Positions 44,721-55,901 of a DNA stretch of 64,000 nucleotides are shown in pieces (the first letter of the stretch is position 1; every line of letters starts with the position of its first letter). Under the pieces are notes generated by a model that worked only from the letters and a program-made list of their open reading frames with translations, was not told where the DNA came from and did not search any database. The stretch is from Megaustenia siamemsis (taxonomy: Eukaryota > Mollusca > Gastropoda > Stylommatophora > Ariophantidae): positions 83,901,973 to 83,965,972 of the forward strand of contig JAVIAB010000051.1 in the NCBI GenBank assembly GCA_032433765.1, in the 5' to 3' direction. The position numbers and the translations under genes were made by a program.

Positions 44721-46504
44721 AAATCTCGCCATCTGTCTCTGTTCTGTGCAAGCAGTTCTATCTCATTGAGGGAGCCGATTCCTGCTGCTCTTGCCTCTCT
44801 CATCAATGTTCTTCTCAGTGTCTCCCTGGGTCTTCCTCTTTTTCTTTTACCTGTTGTTTCCCATATGAGGGCTTGCTTTGCTATTCGATTATTATCTCTT
44901 CTCATCACATGTCCAACGTATGACCATCGTCTTTTCTTTATTACTGAAGATATTAGTGGTTGATTGGCGATTTCTCTAATTTCCTCGTTTGTTTTGAATT
45001 CGTTCCATTCTATACCAAGTATTTTCCTTAGACATTTATTTTCGAATGCGTTCAACTTTGTTTCTATATCTCTTGTTGTTTTCCAGCTTTCACACGCATA
45101 TGTAAGGGTTGATAGTACATTTGATTTGAATAGCCTAAGTTTTGTGTTTGTGCTAATGAGTTTTGATTTCCACAACTTTTCAAGGCTTCTGAAAGACATT
45201 GCTGCTTTAGCCAGTCTGATTCTAATTTCTTTGCTCGTATCCCCTTCTCGATCAATGTGACTTCCAAGATAGATGAAGTGATCGATCTCTTCTACTGGTT
45301 TGTTTTCCATGTATATTTTGTCACTTGTTGGAATTAAACTTTTCATGACTTTAGTCTTTTCATGATTGACCTCAAGCCCAATTTTGCTGGCTATTGATGA
45401 TAGTTCATTTGTGTTTTCCTGCATCGTTTTTATCTGATTGCTGATGAGAACTATGTCATCAGCAAAGTCCAGGTCCTCCAAATGGTCTCCTTGTATCCAT
45501 TCGATGCCTTTATTACCAGTGCAGCATTTCTTCATTATGAAGTCCATAACAATTCCAAATAACAAGGGCGATAAAATACATCCTTGTTTAACCCCAGTTT
45601 CTATTGGGAAACATTCGCTCAGTCCTTCCTCTGTTCGAACTGCACATGTGTAACCATCATACATGTCTTTGATAATATTTATGATTTTTGATGGTAAGCC
45701 ATATTGCTTCAGAATTTTCCACAAAGAATCTCTATGAATACTATCAAATGCTTTTTTGAAGTCGATGAAGTTAAGTACAAAAGGTTTTTGCTTTTCAATG
45801 TGTTCCTCCAATATAAGTCGTAGAGTGAAAATGTGGTCAAGACAGCTTCTCCCTTTTCTAAACCCAGCCTGTTCTTCACGCATTACTGTATCTATTGAAT
45901 CCTTTATTCTATTTAGGATGATTTTACAGAATAATTTTGAGGCAACTGACAAAAGTGTCACGCCTCTCCAATTGTTACAATCTCTAAGATTGCCCTTTTT
46001 TGGGATCTTAACAATGATTCCTTTTTTCCATTTATGAGGCGTCTTCTCTGTTTTCCAAATGATGTTGAACATTTTTTGGAGATGTATTAAATTATGGCTA
46101 TCAATTGCCTTGAGGATCTCAGCTGTTAACTTATCCTCTCCAGCAGCCTTGTTATTGGTCATTAGCTTTAAGGTGGTTTCTATTTCACTCAAGGTGAAGT
46201 CATCTAAATTTACATCTAATTCTGCTGCTGGTGTTTCAGCTTCAAAATCTATTAAACTGTGAGGTAGTGGACGGTTAAGAATTTCTTTGAAGTGTTCCGC
46301 CCAACGGGCTTTTATGTCTGCGCTTGTTGTTAGCATTAATCCAGATTTGTCTAGAATTGGTGTTCCACTGGATGTATAGGTGTTTGTCAGCATCTTTTGT
46401 ACAGTATAAAGAGTTCTGCTGTCTCCTGTAATTGCAGCTGTCTCTGCTTTCTCTGCCAAGTTGTCTATATAAGCTCTTGTATCTCTTCTTGCCGAACTTT
46501 TCAC
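44708..46504 (-). pseudogene. LINE-B reverse transcriptase, long frame (598 codons), 5'-truncated
   Basis: Non-LTR reverse transcriptase that would copy its own RNA at a nicked target. RT blocks: NKAAGEDKLTAEIL (118-131), KGIIVKIPKKGNLRDCNNWR (161-180), EQAGFRKGRSCLDHIFTLRL (211-230), NFIDFKKAFDSIHRD (245-259), TGVKQGCILSPLLFGIVMDF (303-322), and the catalytic FADD at 347-350 within LDFADDIVLIS. The C-terminal part carries YVGHVMRRDNNR and KRKRGRPRE. No stop or frameshift over 1.8 kb, so the insertion is young. The coding sequence really extends upstream of the ATG to about 46551 (AKATYKELDNKVK) and lacks the endonuclease. The last few codons are from the flanking target, not LINE-B. Cannot act as an autonomous element. 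Confidence 0.92.
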
Positions 46505-46686
46505 TTTGTTGTCTAATTCTTTGTATGTTGCTTTTGCCAGAACCTTTCTGGCACAGAACAGAGACAGATGGCGAGATTTGATAAAATATCTTTAAAAGAA
46601 AACTGCTAGAACAAAAATTCATATAGGAGAAGGTGTATCTTGGTCTACGCCCTATGGGCCGGTTACGGCTCGAAAGGTCAATAGAA
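44721..46686 (+). mobile_element. LINE-B insertion with inverted 5' part (twin-priming structure)
   Basis: Flanked by an exact 12-bp duplication TATAATATACTC (44709-44720 and 46687-46698). 46552-46686 is LINE-B 3' end in sense orientation, ending at the family terminus GGTCAATAGA. 44721 to about 46551 is the upstream part of LINE-B in inverted orientation and carries the long frame on the minus strand. A 28-bp segment of LINE-B (CACAGAACAGAGACAGATGG plus CGAGATTT) is present in both arms. This is what twin priming, known for LINE-1, would leave; each arm was copied from the same RNA in opposite directions. It sits inside LINE-A. Confidence 0.88.
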
Positions 46687-46698
46687 TATAATATACTC

Positions 46699-47243
46699 CA
46701 GTTGTTCTCTTCTCATTAAATGGCCAAAGAATGATGATTGTTTCTTCCTAATATTGAAAATTAGCTCTCTTTTTGCTTTGACCTCTCTCAGTACGTCTTC
46801 ATGTCTCTTCTTAGCTGTCCATGGTACTCTCAACATTCTTCTGTAAAACCACATTTCTACAGACTCCAATGATTTTCTTGTCTGTTGTCCTATTGTCCAT
46901 GATTCGCATCCATATGTTAAGACTGGCTCTACGTAACATTTAAGAACTATTTTTCTTGTTTCTATTGTCAACAATAGATTGCATAGTATCTTCCTAATTT
47001 TTTTGGAAAGCTGCTTTTGCCTGAGCCATTCTGCATCTCACCTCTTTTGTAAATTTTCCGTCTGAGGTTAACAAAGTTCCTAAATATTTAAATTCATTTA
47101 CCTCTTTTAATATTGTTCCACTTGTCTTTATTTTGCACTGAGGTGATGTCACTTTTTTGTTATTATCATTACCTCTGTCTTTTTGCTATAAAGCTGAGTC
47201 CTTTATTTTTGCATTCTTTCACTATAATGTCCAACATTTTGTG
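46699..47243 (-). mobile_element. LINE-A copy 3, upstream segment
   Basis: The minus strand reads LTIETRKIVLKCYVEPVLTY, GCESWTIGQQTRKSLESV, FYRRMLRVPWTAKKRHEDV and FFGHLMRREQLEYI (46690-46974). A degenerate stretch back to NMLDIIVKE-like sequence follows (about 47243). Joined across the LINE-B insertion it restores LINE-A order with the segment at 44530-44708. Confidence 0.9.
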
Positions 47244-47249
47244 GCTATT

Positions 47250-47500
47250 CATGATTAAACAAAGAAATTACGACGGTGGTTTTCTGTTGCCTTCCGTCGG
47301 TTTGTTTACGGTTGGCTCCGCTAGCCTTTGACTAAAAAGTCTCACCCACAAGGCAGTGGGGTTGTTTTATTTCGGGGTACCCTCCCTTAGCCTTTTTCTC
47401 TCTCGAGCTTATCTGCAAGGCAGCAGGGCAGCCACAGGTTGTACTTTTTACTGCATACAGTAGCAGGTAAAATTACCTGACCTGACAAGCTTCTCAATGT
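47250..47500. repeat. Possible dispersed repeat with doubled CAAGGCAG motif
   Basis: Contains TAGCCTTTGACTAAAAAGTC followed by CACAAGGCAGTGGGG, and a second TTAGCCTTTTTCTCTCTCG followed by CTGCAAGGCAGCAGGGC. Both resemble TTAGCCTTTGATTGTCCTCA ... CTGCAAAGCAGCAGATGG in the composite-element core at 51018. It may be a related element or a shared SINE-like domain. Limits are approximate. Confidence 0.35.
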
Positions 47501-47851
47501 ATTTCTGTAAATTCCCCCTTTTGCCTTGTTGGTTCCACGAACGTGTCTGTCTTGCTCGATGACACCTTATTTTTCTGTACCTTCACGTGTATCTTATTTC
47601 TGATTCTCTCATACACTTACCTGTAGCAGACAGCATCTATTCTAATAGAGGTAAGATTAAAGATATAAAAAATTGTAAGAGAATTTAGGTTCAAGAACAG
47701 CTTCTGCAATAATGGCTAATTACATATTGTAAAAGTAGATCAGTGATTGGTCCTCCAGGTTAGGATTTGTTAGTGCATATTTAACTATCAGAGGTGCAAG
47801 TAAGCTAAACATTCACGAGTCACGAATTATGCTTGGAGATTGTCTTTTATG
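47501..47851. other. Interval without recognised features
   Basis: Unique-looking DNA before the 30-bp array; nothing supported. Confidence 0.45.
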
Positions 47852-49618
47852 TAGATGACGGATCACGGACATGTCTTTTATGTAAATGACTGTTCACGGA
47901 CATGTCTTTTATGTAGATGACTGTTCACGGACATGTCTTTATGTAGATGACTGTTCACGGACATGTCTTTTATGTAGATGACTGTTCACGGACATGTCTT
48001 TATGTAGATGACTGTTCACGGACATGTCTTTATGTAGATGACTGTTCACGGACATGTCTTTTATGTAGATGACTGTTCACGGACATGTCTTTATGTAGAT
48101 GACTGTTCACGGACATGTCTTTATGTAGATCACTGTTCACGGACGTGTCTTTATGTAGATGACGGATCACGGGCATGTCTTTTATGTAGATGACTGTTCA
48201 CGGACATGTCTTTTATGTAGATGACGGATCACGGACATGTCTTTTATGTAGATGACTGTTCACGGACATGTCTTTTATGTAGATGACGGATTTCGGACAT
48301 GTCTTTTATGTAGATGACTGTTCACGGACATGTCTTTATGTAGATGACGGATCACGGACATGTCTTTTATGTAGATGACTGTTCACGGACATGTCTTTTA
48401 TGTAGATGACTGTTCACGGACATGTCTTTATGTAGATGGCGGATCACGGACATGTCTTTTATGTAGATGACTGTTCACGGACATGTCTTTTATGTAGATG
48501 ACTGTTCACGGACATGTCTTTATGTAGATGACGGATCACGGACATGTCTTTTATGTAGATGACGGAGCACGGACGTGTCTTTATGTAGATGACTGTTCAC
48601 GGACATGTCTTTATGTAGATGACTGTTCACGGACATGTCTTTATGTAGATGACTGTTCACGGACGTGTCTTTATGTAGATGACGGATCACGGGCATGTCT
48701 TTTATGTAGATGACTGTTCACGGACATGTCTTTTATGTAGACGACTGTTTACGGACATGTCTTTTATGTAGACGACTGTTTACGGACATGTCTTTATGTA
48801 GATGACGGATCACGGGCATGTCTTTTATGTAGATGACTGTTCACGGACATGTCTTTTATGTAGATGACGGATCACGGACATGTCTTTTATGTAGATGACT
48901 GTTCACGGACATGTCTTTTATGTAGATGACTGTTCACGGGCATGTCTTTTATGTAGATGACTGTTCACGGACATGTCTTTTATGTAGATGACTATTCACG
49001 AACATGTCTTTTATGTAGATGACGGTTCACGGACATGTCTTTATGTAGATGACGGTTCACGGACATGTCTTTATGTAGATGACTGTTCACGGACATGTCT
49101 TTATGTAGATGACTGTTCACGGACATGTCTTTATGTAGATGACTGTTCACGGACGTGTCTTTATGTAGATGACGGATCACGGGCATGTCTTTTATGTAGA
49201 TGACTGTTCACGGACATGTCTTTTATGTAGACGACTGTTTACGGACATGTCTTTATGTAGATGACGGATCACGGGCATGTCTTTTATGTAGATGACTGTT
49301 CACGGACATGTCTTTTATGTAGATGACGGATCACGGACATGTCTTTTATGTAGATGACTGTTCACGGACATGTCTTTTATGTAGATGACTGTTCACGGGC
49401 ATGTCTTTTATGTAGATGACTGTTCACGGACATGTCTTTTATGTAGATGACTATTCACGAACATGTCTTTTATGTAGATGACGGTTCACGGACATGTCTT
49501 TATGTAGATGACGGTTCACGGACATGTCTTTTATGTAGATGACTGTTCACGGACATGTCTTTTATGTAGATGACGGATCACGGACATGTCTTTTATGTAG
49601 ATGACTGTTCACGGACAT
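47852..49618. repeat. 30/31-bp satellite (GTAGATGACTGTTCACGGAC)
   Basis: About 58 units of 30 or 31 bp built on GTAGATGACTGTTCACGGAC plus ATGTCTTTTAT; the one-base difference is a TTT versus TTTT run. Variants GACGGATCACGG, GACGACTGTTTACGG and GACTATTCACGAAC are interspersed. Two rare variants recur at a constant offset of 459 bp (48772/49231 and 48991/49450), which shows a higher-order duplication. 30-bp stretches read CLYVDDCSRT repeats, but 31-bp units break the frame. Confidence 0.95.
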
Positions 49619-50816
49619 AATAGCGTGACCAATCGTCATTCATTTGTTAGACTCCATTTTAAACGTTCCCTTGTGTGCGGCATTTTAAAACTAATTTTAT
49701 GATTATTTTCTTCCGTTTCACTTCTACTTTTGACAATATGAAATAACACATAGTAGGTGCCCCTTCTTTCTTTAGCCTTCTGCTAGTTGACTATAGAGTA
49801 TATCTTTTGGTATGCCGCTATCTTGCCTGCGGTATTTATTGATTTCTCTTGTGTGGCGGGTGTAAATGGTGACATTATAGAAATAAATATAATAATTATA
49901 GTTAAAAAAAAAGACTACATGTCCCAAGAACCGATGCACTTAGTTACCAACTTTATCCTATATAGATCTATCTGATTTTATATGTATCTATATAGACGAC
50001 TGTCTTATTATAATGAGACAATATCAAGAAATGATTAGACGAATGTAGCTTTAATAACACGTAGACAATTCCGGTTCTCGGACAAGCCTGCTTTATCAAA
50101 GCAAATATTGGCCCAGACAAAGAGCAGGTCCGGACCCATCAAATAAATAAAGACGACAGAAAGCGGATATTCTGAAACTCCAGACGACATGTAGATAACG
50201 AGAAAGTGTGCGCTGATAGCAAGGCTGCCCATGTGGATATCGCAATGTTCTACGATGACCCAGCCAAGAACACATTCCTGACGTTTTTTCTTGGACGTGT
50301 TATCGCTGCACGATTCCTCGTCGTTATTTCCCATTAACAAGAGTCGCACACCATTAGAAACATTCAAGTGTTGTTATCTATGCCGGAAAGTGATTGAAGA
50401 AACACCTTCACCTTTTTTTTCCTGCTAATTTTGGGAAAGGGAAATATTTAACACTAAAACTGGAACGGAAATATACCGAAAGTTGGTGTATTAATGAGCA
50501 GGGATGTCAAGTGCACTTTAAAAATAGTAGAAAGCAAGTTAGCCTCTTTTTTGTTGGGGGGGGGGGGGGGGAGAGGGGGGGTGCGGGGAAAGCAAGTGCA
50601 GTGAAGGGGAGGGGATTATTGTGGATTGGATTCATGCGATGTAACCAAAGAAAATACTGTTTCCTGGACTATCCATCTGCAAGGTGTGACTGTCTTGTCA
50701 TGTTTCTGTATTTTCTTCCTCTTTAGTGTATTGTTAAAGTCGTCTTTTTTTCAAATATATTTCTCTGTTTGGATCTATGATTACGAAAGTAACGGTTAAA
50801 AAATGCACACACAATA

Positions 50817-50822
<6 letters not shown>
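49619..50822. other. Interval with G-rich tract, no gene recognised
   Basis: Unique-looking DNA. A G15 run followed by GAGAG and G7 lies at 50557-50580 within a purine-rich stretch to 50620. Frames at 50035-50367 (minus) and 50394-50726 (plus) are not recognisable proteins. Confidence 0.45.
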
Positions 50823-50847
<25 letters not shown>

Positions 50848-51160
50848 GCGATCAGGACTCAATCAGAGTAGGACTCCAGACTCTCACACGAAGACAGCTG
50901 TCTGTTTAAGCCTGTTAGATCCACTCTGCTTAAATACCTGTTAAAACGTTGCATTGTGTTCTGCGCCAGTGGCCCAGTGCATCCGATTTCAGCCAGCATT
51001 TTGTTCAGGTTTGCTTTCCTTAGCCTTTGATTGTCCTCAATCTTCCTGCAAAGCAGCAGATGGTCTTTTCTGTAGGGGGATTCTGCCCTTAGATGGTTGT
51101 CCCTCATAGGTTTACAAGCACCATCTGCCCGAGTCACTAGAGGTGACTAACACAGACATG
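50823..51160 (+). mobile_element. Composite repeat element, copy 2 (short)
   Basis: (CT)12 at 50823-50847, then the core (GCGATCAGGACTCAATCAG ... CACCATCTGCCCGAGTCAC) and a single partial minisatellite unit (GTGACTAACACAGACATGC) ending at 51160. It lacks an internal ~60-bp block present in the other copies (ATCGCCCCCACAGACAGAAC region). It passes directly into dispersed repeat R1. Shows that the minisatellite arm can be as short as half a unit. Confidence 0.78.
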
Positions 51161-51420
51161 CGACTTGGAATATGAGGAAACTGCAACAAGGGACACTTTT
51201 CATGCATAGCCTTCAATTGTTCCCGCCGCCTATCCCCAAATACCGGTAATTCACGTCCTCTTGAAAATGATGATCGTCGTAGCACTTGATGATGTTAGGC
51301 CATCGTTATTGACTCCAATTCCGAACATATAGACACACAGTTAGTCGCCAAATTATCCCCGTCGCACATTAAACAGCCGACCTTAAGATTAGCGCACGGC
51401 CGGTCTAGGGAACCATTACG
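51161..51420 (+). repeat. Dispersed repeat R1, copy 2
   Basis: GGAATATGAGGAAACTGCAA, CGCCTATCCCCAAATACCGG, AATTCACGTCCTCTTGAAAA and TGATGATCGTCGTAGCAC match in order the reverse complement of 23385-23745. The 3' part with CCGTCGCACATTAAACAG corresponds to TGTGCGATGGGGATAATCC at 23400. Joined head-on to the composite element. Confidence 0.65.
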
Positions 51421-52225
51421 ATGACGTAGCACACAACAATGTCGAACACACAATCTCGCTCCCTTTAGATTTCTGATTACTCTAGTGTAAGCAGTCTACG
51501 ACGAACAAAACACGGTGCAAATTCCCTAAAGAGATAAAACTGCGGCTGACGAAGTATTTTACATTAATGAGTAACATGGAAATAACTTGCGTCAAGGAAT
51601 TCCAACAACGGTAATGAACAGCAGCAATGTGACGTAAAGCGCAGATCAAGTCTAGACGGTGGAAAGTCTCATTCACAACACTTGATTTGTCAAAAGGGAC
51701 TGTTGTCGGCCTACGACCTCACTTTAGCGGCACAGATGTATTAAGTATATCATCATTTTGAATTTAACGCAGAAAAGTGCAACGGAGAACCGAAATTATT
51801 CAGACCCTTGATGCACTTTCTGCAGCGATCGAGAGGACGTGGACTAGATCCGCCATCTTGGAGACGGAATCGTGATGATTCCACACAATATAGATTTATC
51901 TCTAAAATTAAATACACGGGAAATTACGTATGAAAAAGGAAATCAATTGAAACTCACCACAGTATAAGAACATGAATTTGTGTAACTATTTAAAGAAAAA
52001 TGAAATTTGTAGATGGGATCAGATATAAACGCAGTCCAATATGTTTGTGGCATCCCTTGATGACAATGACCAGGTCGCATCCTGTTGTATGAATGTCGCA
52101 CTGGTGCACCTACGCAGTTGTTAGGGAAAATCTTCCTCCATTATCTAGACAGGACTGTACTATTATGTTAAATGAAAATAATAAATGAGACTGTTAGAAA
52201 CACAGAATACAATAGCCAAGTGTTT
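51421..52225. other. Interval without recognised features
   Basis: Unique-looking DNA; CCGCCATCTTGGAGACGG at 51850 and other short GC-rich spots but no gene or shared repeat seen. Confidence 0.45.
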
Positions 52226-53010
52226 GTACGAGTATTTATTATAATTTAACTCCGCTCATCCATATGATCATTTTATTTATTATAATTTAATTTGACCGAG
52301 CTACAGATCTAGTTATTTGTTATAGTTTAATTTGACTGAGATCTTTCTATCTGTTATAGTTTAATTTGACTGAGATCTTTCTATCTGTTATAGTTTAATT
52401 TGACTGAGATCTTTCTATCTGTTATAGTTTAATTTGACTGAGATCTTTCTATCTGTTATAGTTTAATTTGACTGAGATCTTTCTATCTGTTATAGTTTAA
52501 TCTTACTGAGATCTTTCTATCTGTTATAATTTAATCTGACTGAGATCTTTCTATATGTTATAATTTAATTTGACTGAGATCTTTCTATCTGTTATAGTTT
52601 AATTTGACTGAGATCTTTCTATTTGTTATAGTTTAATTTGACTGAGATCTTTCTATCTGTTATAGTTTAATTTGACTGAGATCTTTCTATCTGTTATAGT
52701 TTAATTTGACTGAGATCTTTCTATCTGTTATAGTTTAATTTGACTGAGATCTTTCTATTTGTTATAGTTTAATTTGACTGAGATCTTTCTATCTGTTATA
52801 GTTTAATCTGACTGAGATCTTTCTATCTGTTATAGTTTAATTTGACTGAGATCTTTCTATCTGTTATAGTTTAATTTGACTGAGATCTTTCTATCTGTTA
52901 TAGTTTAATTTGACTGAGATCTTTCTATCTGTTATAGTTTAATTTGACTGAGATCTTTCTATCTGTTATAGTTTAATTTGACTGAGATCTTTCTATTTGT
53001 TATATTACTT
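52226..53010. repeat. 34-bp minisatellite (TTGACTGAGATCTTTCTATC)
   Basis: About 21 units of 34 bp built on TTGACTGAGATCTTTCTATC plus TGTTATAGTTTAAT, nearly identical from 52340 on. The first two units (52226-52335) carry diverged variants (ATTTATTATAATTTAATTTG). Contains AGATCT in every unit, so BglII would give a 34-bp ladder. Confidence 0.95.
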
Positions 53011-53079
53011 GATCAAGCCTATCTTCTTTCTGTTATTATAATATACCTGACCGAACACCTTGTTCAGTTTTTCTATTGA

Positions 53080-53172
53080 TAATACTTCTAATCTGCCAGA
53101 GCACGAGAAGACTGTTATAAGTGAGCCTGTCAGAGCACGAGAAGACTGTTATAAGTGAGCCTGTCAGAGCAC
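53080..53172. repeat. Short direct duplication of 41 bp
   Basis: CAGAGCACGAGAAGACTGTTATAAGTGAGCCTGT is present twice in tandem (53096 and 53137), with a third partial unit (CAGAGCAC) after it. Read as CAGAGCACGAGAAGACTG plus TTATAAGTGAGCCTGT. Confidence 0.85.
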
Positions 53173-53319
53173 TGAATCAATCTGTATGTAAAGGTTAACT
53201 AACCGGAGCACGAAGTCTTTCTATATGCCAATTTTTTAAAAAGTTATTCGAGAACCGGATATATATTATCATAGCTGTATCCTTCCTGAACAGCAAATTG
53301 TTAGTTTTCTTTCACAAGA

Positions 53320-54135
53320 GGTATAGTTTTGTCATGTACTAAAAATATAGTCTTGTCATGTACGAGAGATATAGTCTTGTCATGTACTAAAAATATAGTC
53401 TTGTCATGTACTAGAAGTATAGTCTTGTCATGTACTAGAAGTATAATCGTGTCATGTACTAGAAGTATAGTCTTGTCATGTACAAGAGGTATAGTTTTGT
53501 CATGTACTAAAAATATAGTCTTGTCATGTACGAGAGATACAGTCTTGTCATGTACTAAAAATATAGTCTTATCATGTACGAGAGATACAGTCTTGTCATG
53601 TACTAAAAATATAGTCTTGTCATGTACTAGAAGTATAGTCTTGTCATGTAGTAGAAGTATAGTCTTGTCATGTACTAGAAGTATAGTCTTGTCATGTAGT
53701 AGAAGTATAGTCTTGTCATGTAGTAGAAGTATAGTCTTGTCATGTACAAGAGGTATAGTCTTGTCATGTACTAAAATATAGTCTTGTCATGTACGAGAGA
53801 TATAGTTTTGTCAATTACTAAAAATATAGTCTTGTCATGTAGTAGAAGTATAGTCTTGTCATGTACTAGAAGTATAGTCTTGTCATGTACTAGAAGTATA
53901 GTCTTGTCATGTACTAGAAGTATAGTCTTGTCATGTACAAGAGGTATAGTCTTGTCATGTACTAAAATATAGTCTTGTCATGTTCAAGAGATACAGTCTT
54001 GTCATGTACTAAAAGTATAATCTCGACATGTACAAGATATATAGTATTGTCATGTACTAGAAGTATAGTCTTATCCTGTATAAGAAGCACAATCTTGTCA
54101 TGTACTAGAAGTATAGTCTTGTCATGTAAAAGTTG
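53320..54135. repeat. 24-bp satellite (CTTGTCATGTACTAGAAGTA)
   Basis: About 34 units of 24 bp, CTTGTCATGTACTAGAAGTA plus TAGT, with variants ACTAAAAATA, ACGAGAGATA, ACAAGAGGTA and AGTAGAAGTA. A multi-unit block holding ACAAGAGGTATAGTCTTG then ACTAAAATATAG recurs at 53740-53800 and 53935-53990, indicating block duplication. 24 is a multiple of 3, so VLSCTRSI-type frames stay open; occasional 23-bp units break them. Confidence 0.95.
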
Positions 54136-54224
54136 CGTTGAAAATGTATGGTTTTCCATTATGGGTTTCCAGAAGAGAGAAATTATTTCTACTATTAAAA
54201 ACAAAATGGAAAAACATGGACATT

Positions 54225-54470
54225 CTTGTCCTAGCCAATACCACTGACTAGAAGGACTCCAGTTCAATCTCCCAGATGTGGCGAATTTGTTTTCTGACCG
54301 ACACGTGTTCGGGGCTCATCTAAAATATAAAAATTAATCAAAGTCTCGTAAAGTGGGGCGGCTTTGCGTCATTTCAACATCATATATATAATGTGCCTTT
54401 TGTCATTGACAAATATTGGCACTAACTCCATATTGCCTATGCTTCTTAAGGCGTTGAGGGAGCCCTAACT
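54225..54470 (+). mobile_element. Diverged SINE remnant
   Basis: B-box-like CCAGTTCAATCTCCCAG near 54249, then a diverged body and a 3' end CACTAACTCCATATTGCCTA then TGCTTCTTAAGGCGTTGAGG. The latter parallels CACTAACACCATATTTTCAT / ATACGCCATTTGGCGTGACG of the SINE at 11335. No target duplication seen. Old copy. Confidence 0.42.
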
Positions 54471-54985
54471 TTATCCAAATGAGTACAGTTATATTCATCA
54501 AACTTTCAGTTACCTTCTGATACCACCCTAATGTCAAACCTGGGAGTTGACAACCACAGACGGAAAGATAAATTCCACACAAAAAAGTAGATCCCTGAGA
54601 ACAAAAAATAGAGGTTAAAAAATGATAACTAAAAAATAACGATATAAGAAGAGTATAGCCGTCACAGTGTTGATTCACAATACGAAAACAACAGACGAAA
54701 TTTGTTGGGCAAACGATGAACAGCATAAACAGCATATATGGTGGGTGGCATTAAAGCTGACAATCACCGGAAATGGTTATGGTTAGTCGAAGGCCCCGGT
54801 ATCACTGCAAACGAATTAAAATCCACAATTGCTCAACCTTCCGTACCAGTGGAATCATTCGAGTTAAAACTCAACTCATTGAAGGATCCAGAGAAAAAAA
54901 GGCAGATGCAGTCCCCATCATAGCAGCTATACAGCAAACAACAAAAGACACACGGCCAAGCTGCACCGAAAGTGAATGCATCTAA
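54471..54985. other. Interval without recognised gene
   Basis: Two short overlapping frames (54738-54923 and 54773-54985) are plausible in composition but unrecognised and lack splice signals. Nothing supported. Confidence 0.42.
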
Positions 54986-55215
54986 ACTGTACGATATCAT
55001 CATTCATCATAAGCAATCGATATATCGAAATACGATCCGGATGGAAAAGCAGCTCACGGTGGGCACAGAGCTCTAAACTCCGTAGCTCCAGCAGCAAGCC
55101 AATCTTGGAATATGAGGAAACTGCAACAAGGAACACTTTTCAGACTGAACCTAAATGGTTAATGCCGCCTATCCGCCATATTGACCGGAAGTTCACTCAC
55201 CGGTAAAAGTGGGAA
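54986..55215 (+). repeat. Dispersed repeat R1, copy 3
   Basis: Contains CTTGGAATATGAGGAAACTG, CAACAAGGAACACTTTTCAG and GCCGCCTATCCGCCATATTG, matching copies 1 and 2. An upstream part (ATATCGAAATACGATCCGG, AGCAGCAAGCCAATCTTGG) matches only copy 1 (23640-23745). Confidence 0.62.
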
Positions 55216-55605
55216 AGGAAGACTAGGAAGACTTTCAGCAAATACGAGGCACACTTCAAGCGCTGTCCGGAACACGATTTTATATCTACAGTAAAAGGTG
55301 GAGACAATTAAAGTAAGGTAAATAAACTGTTCTTTTATGCATGTTACCTGTGTCAATTACACATGGATAAAGTGTAATAGTATACTTTACATGCTTTAAT
55401 GACTTGGTAATTCGAAAACGCAAAAGAATATAAAAGAGAAAATAGAACTCACCACGGAGATAAAATTTGCACATAAGAAAAAAACCAAACCAATCATTAG
55501 TCGAAAATTTATTTAAACACCAAAAAAAAATAAAAACAAAGATAACAGTGATGACATTTCAAGTTAAAACATAAAAAAAACAACAATTTTCTGAGAAATG
55601 TATAC
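55216..55605. other. A-rich interval, nothing recognised
   Basis: AT-rich with several A homopolymers; no gene or repeat supported. Confidence 0.45.
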
Positions 55606-55901
55606 CAAAATTAACATAGTTAAAAAAAAAAAAAAAAAAGTAAAGTACCCCCGTCATGCCAATTGGCGTATAGAGAATATGGTGTTAATGACTATACATT
55701 TTACAGAACATCGGCACATGATTTTTGGCATAATGTGGTCGGTATTACGCCCGTGCCGCTTTACTTTCCCAGAAAATCTCCGGTGCCAATTAAAGGCTGA
55801 GTGAACCGGAGCCGTCGGTTGGAATCGAACCCTACCTCTTGGCCTTTGTAGTCCAGTTCACTAACCACTGTGCTATCGCGGCTCACAAAATTAACATAGT
55901 T
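55606..55901 (-). mobile_element. tRNA-derived SINE with perfect 16-bp target duplication
   Basis: Body 55622-55885 on the minus strand: A-box-like TAGCACAGTGGTTAGTG, B-box-like GGTTCGATTCCAACCG, body, 3' end with inverted repeat GCCAATTGGC and a tail GGGGGTACTTTAC then about 19 T on the minus strand (A on plus). Flanked by CAAAATTAACATAGTT at 55606-55621 and 55886-55901, identical. The perfect duplication indicates a recent insertion. Confidence 0.94.

Noticed and set aside
50035..50367. 110-codon minus-strand frame
   Set aside because: Protein-like in parts but unrecognised, with no splice sites, start context or conservation information.
53329..53781. Regular repeats that could be mistaken for a CRISPR array
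   Set aside because: Units are contiguous 24-bp repeats without unique spacers; no cas genes; eukaryotic context. The same holds for the 36-bp and 34-bp arrays.
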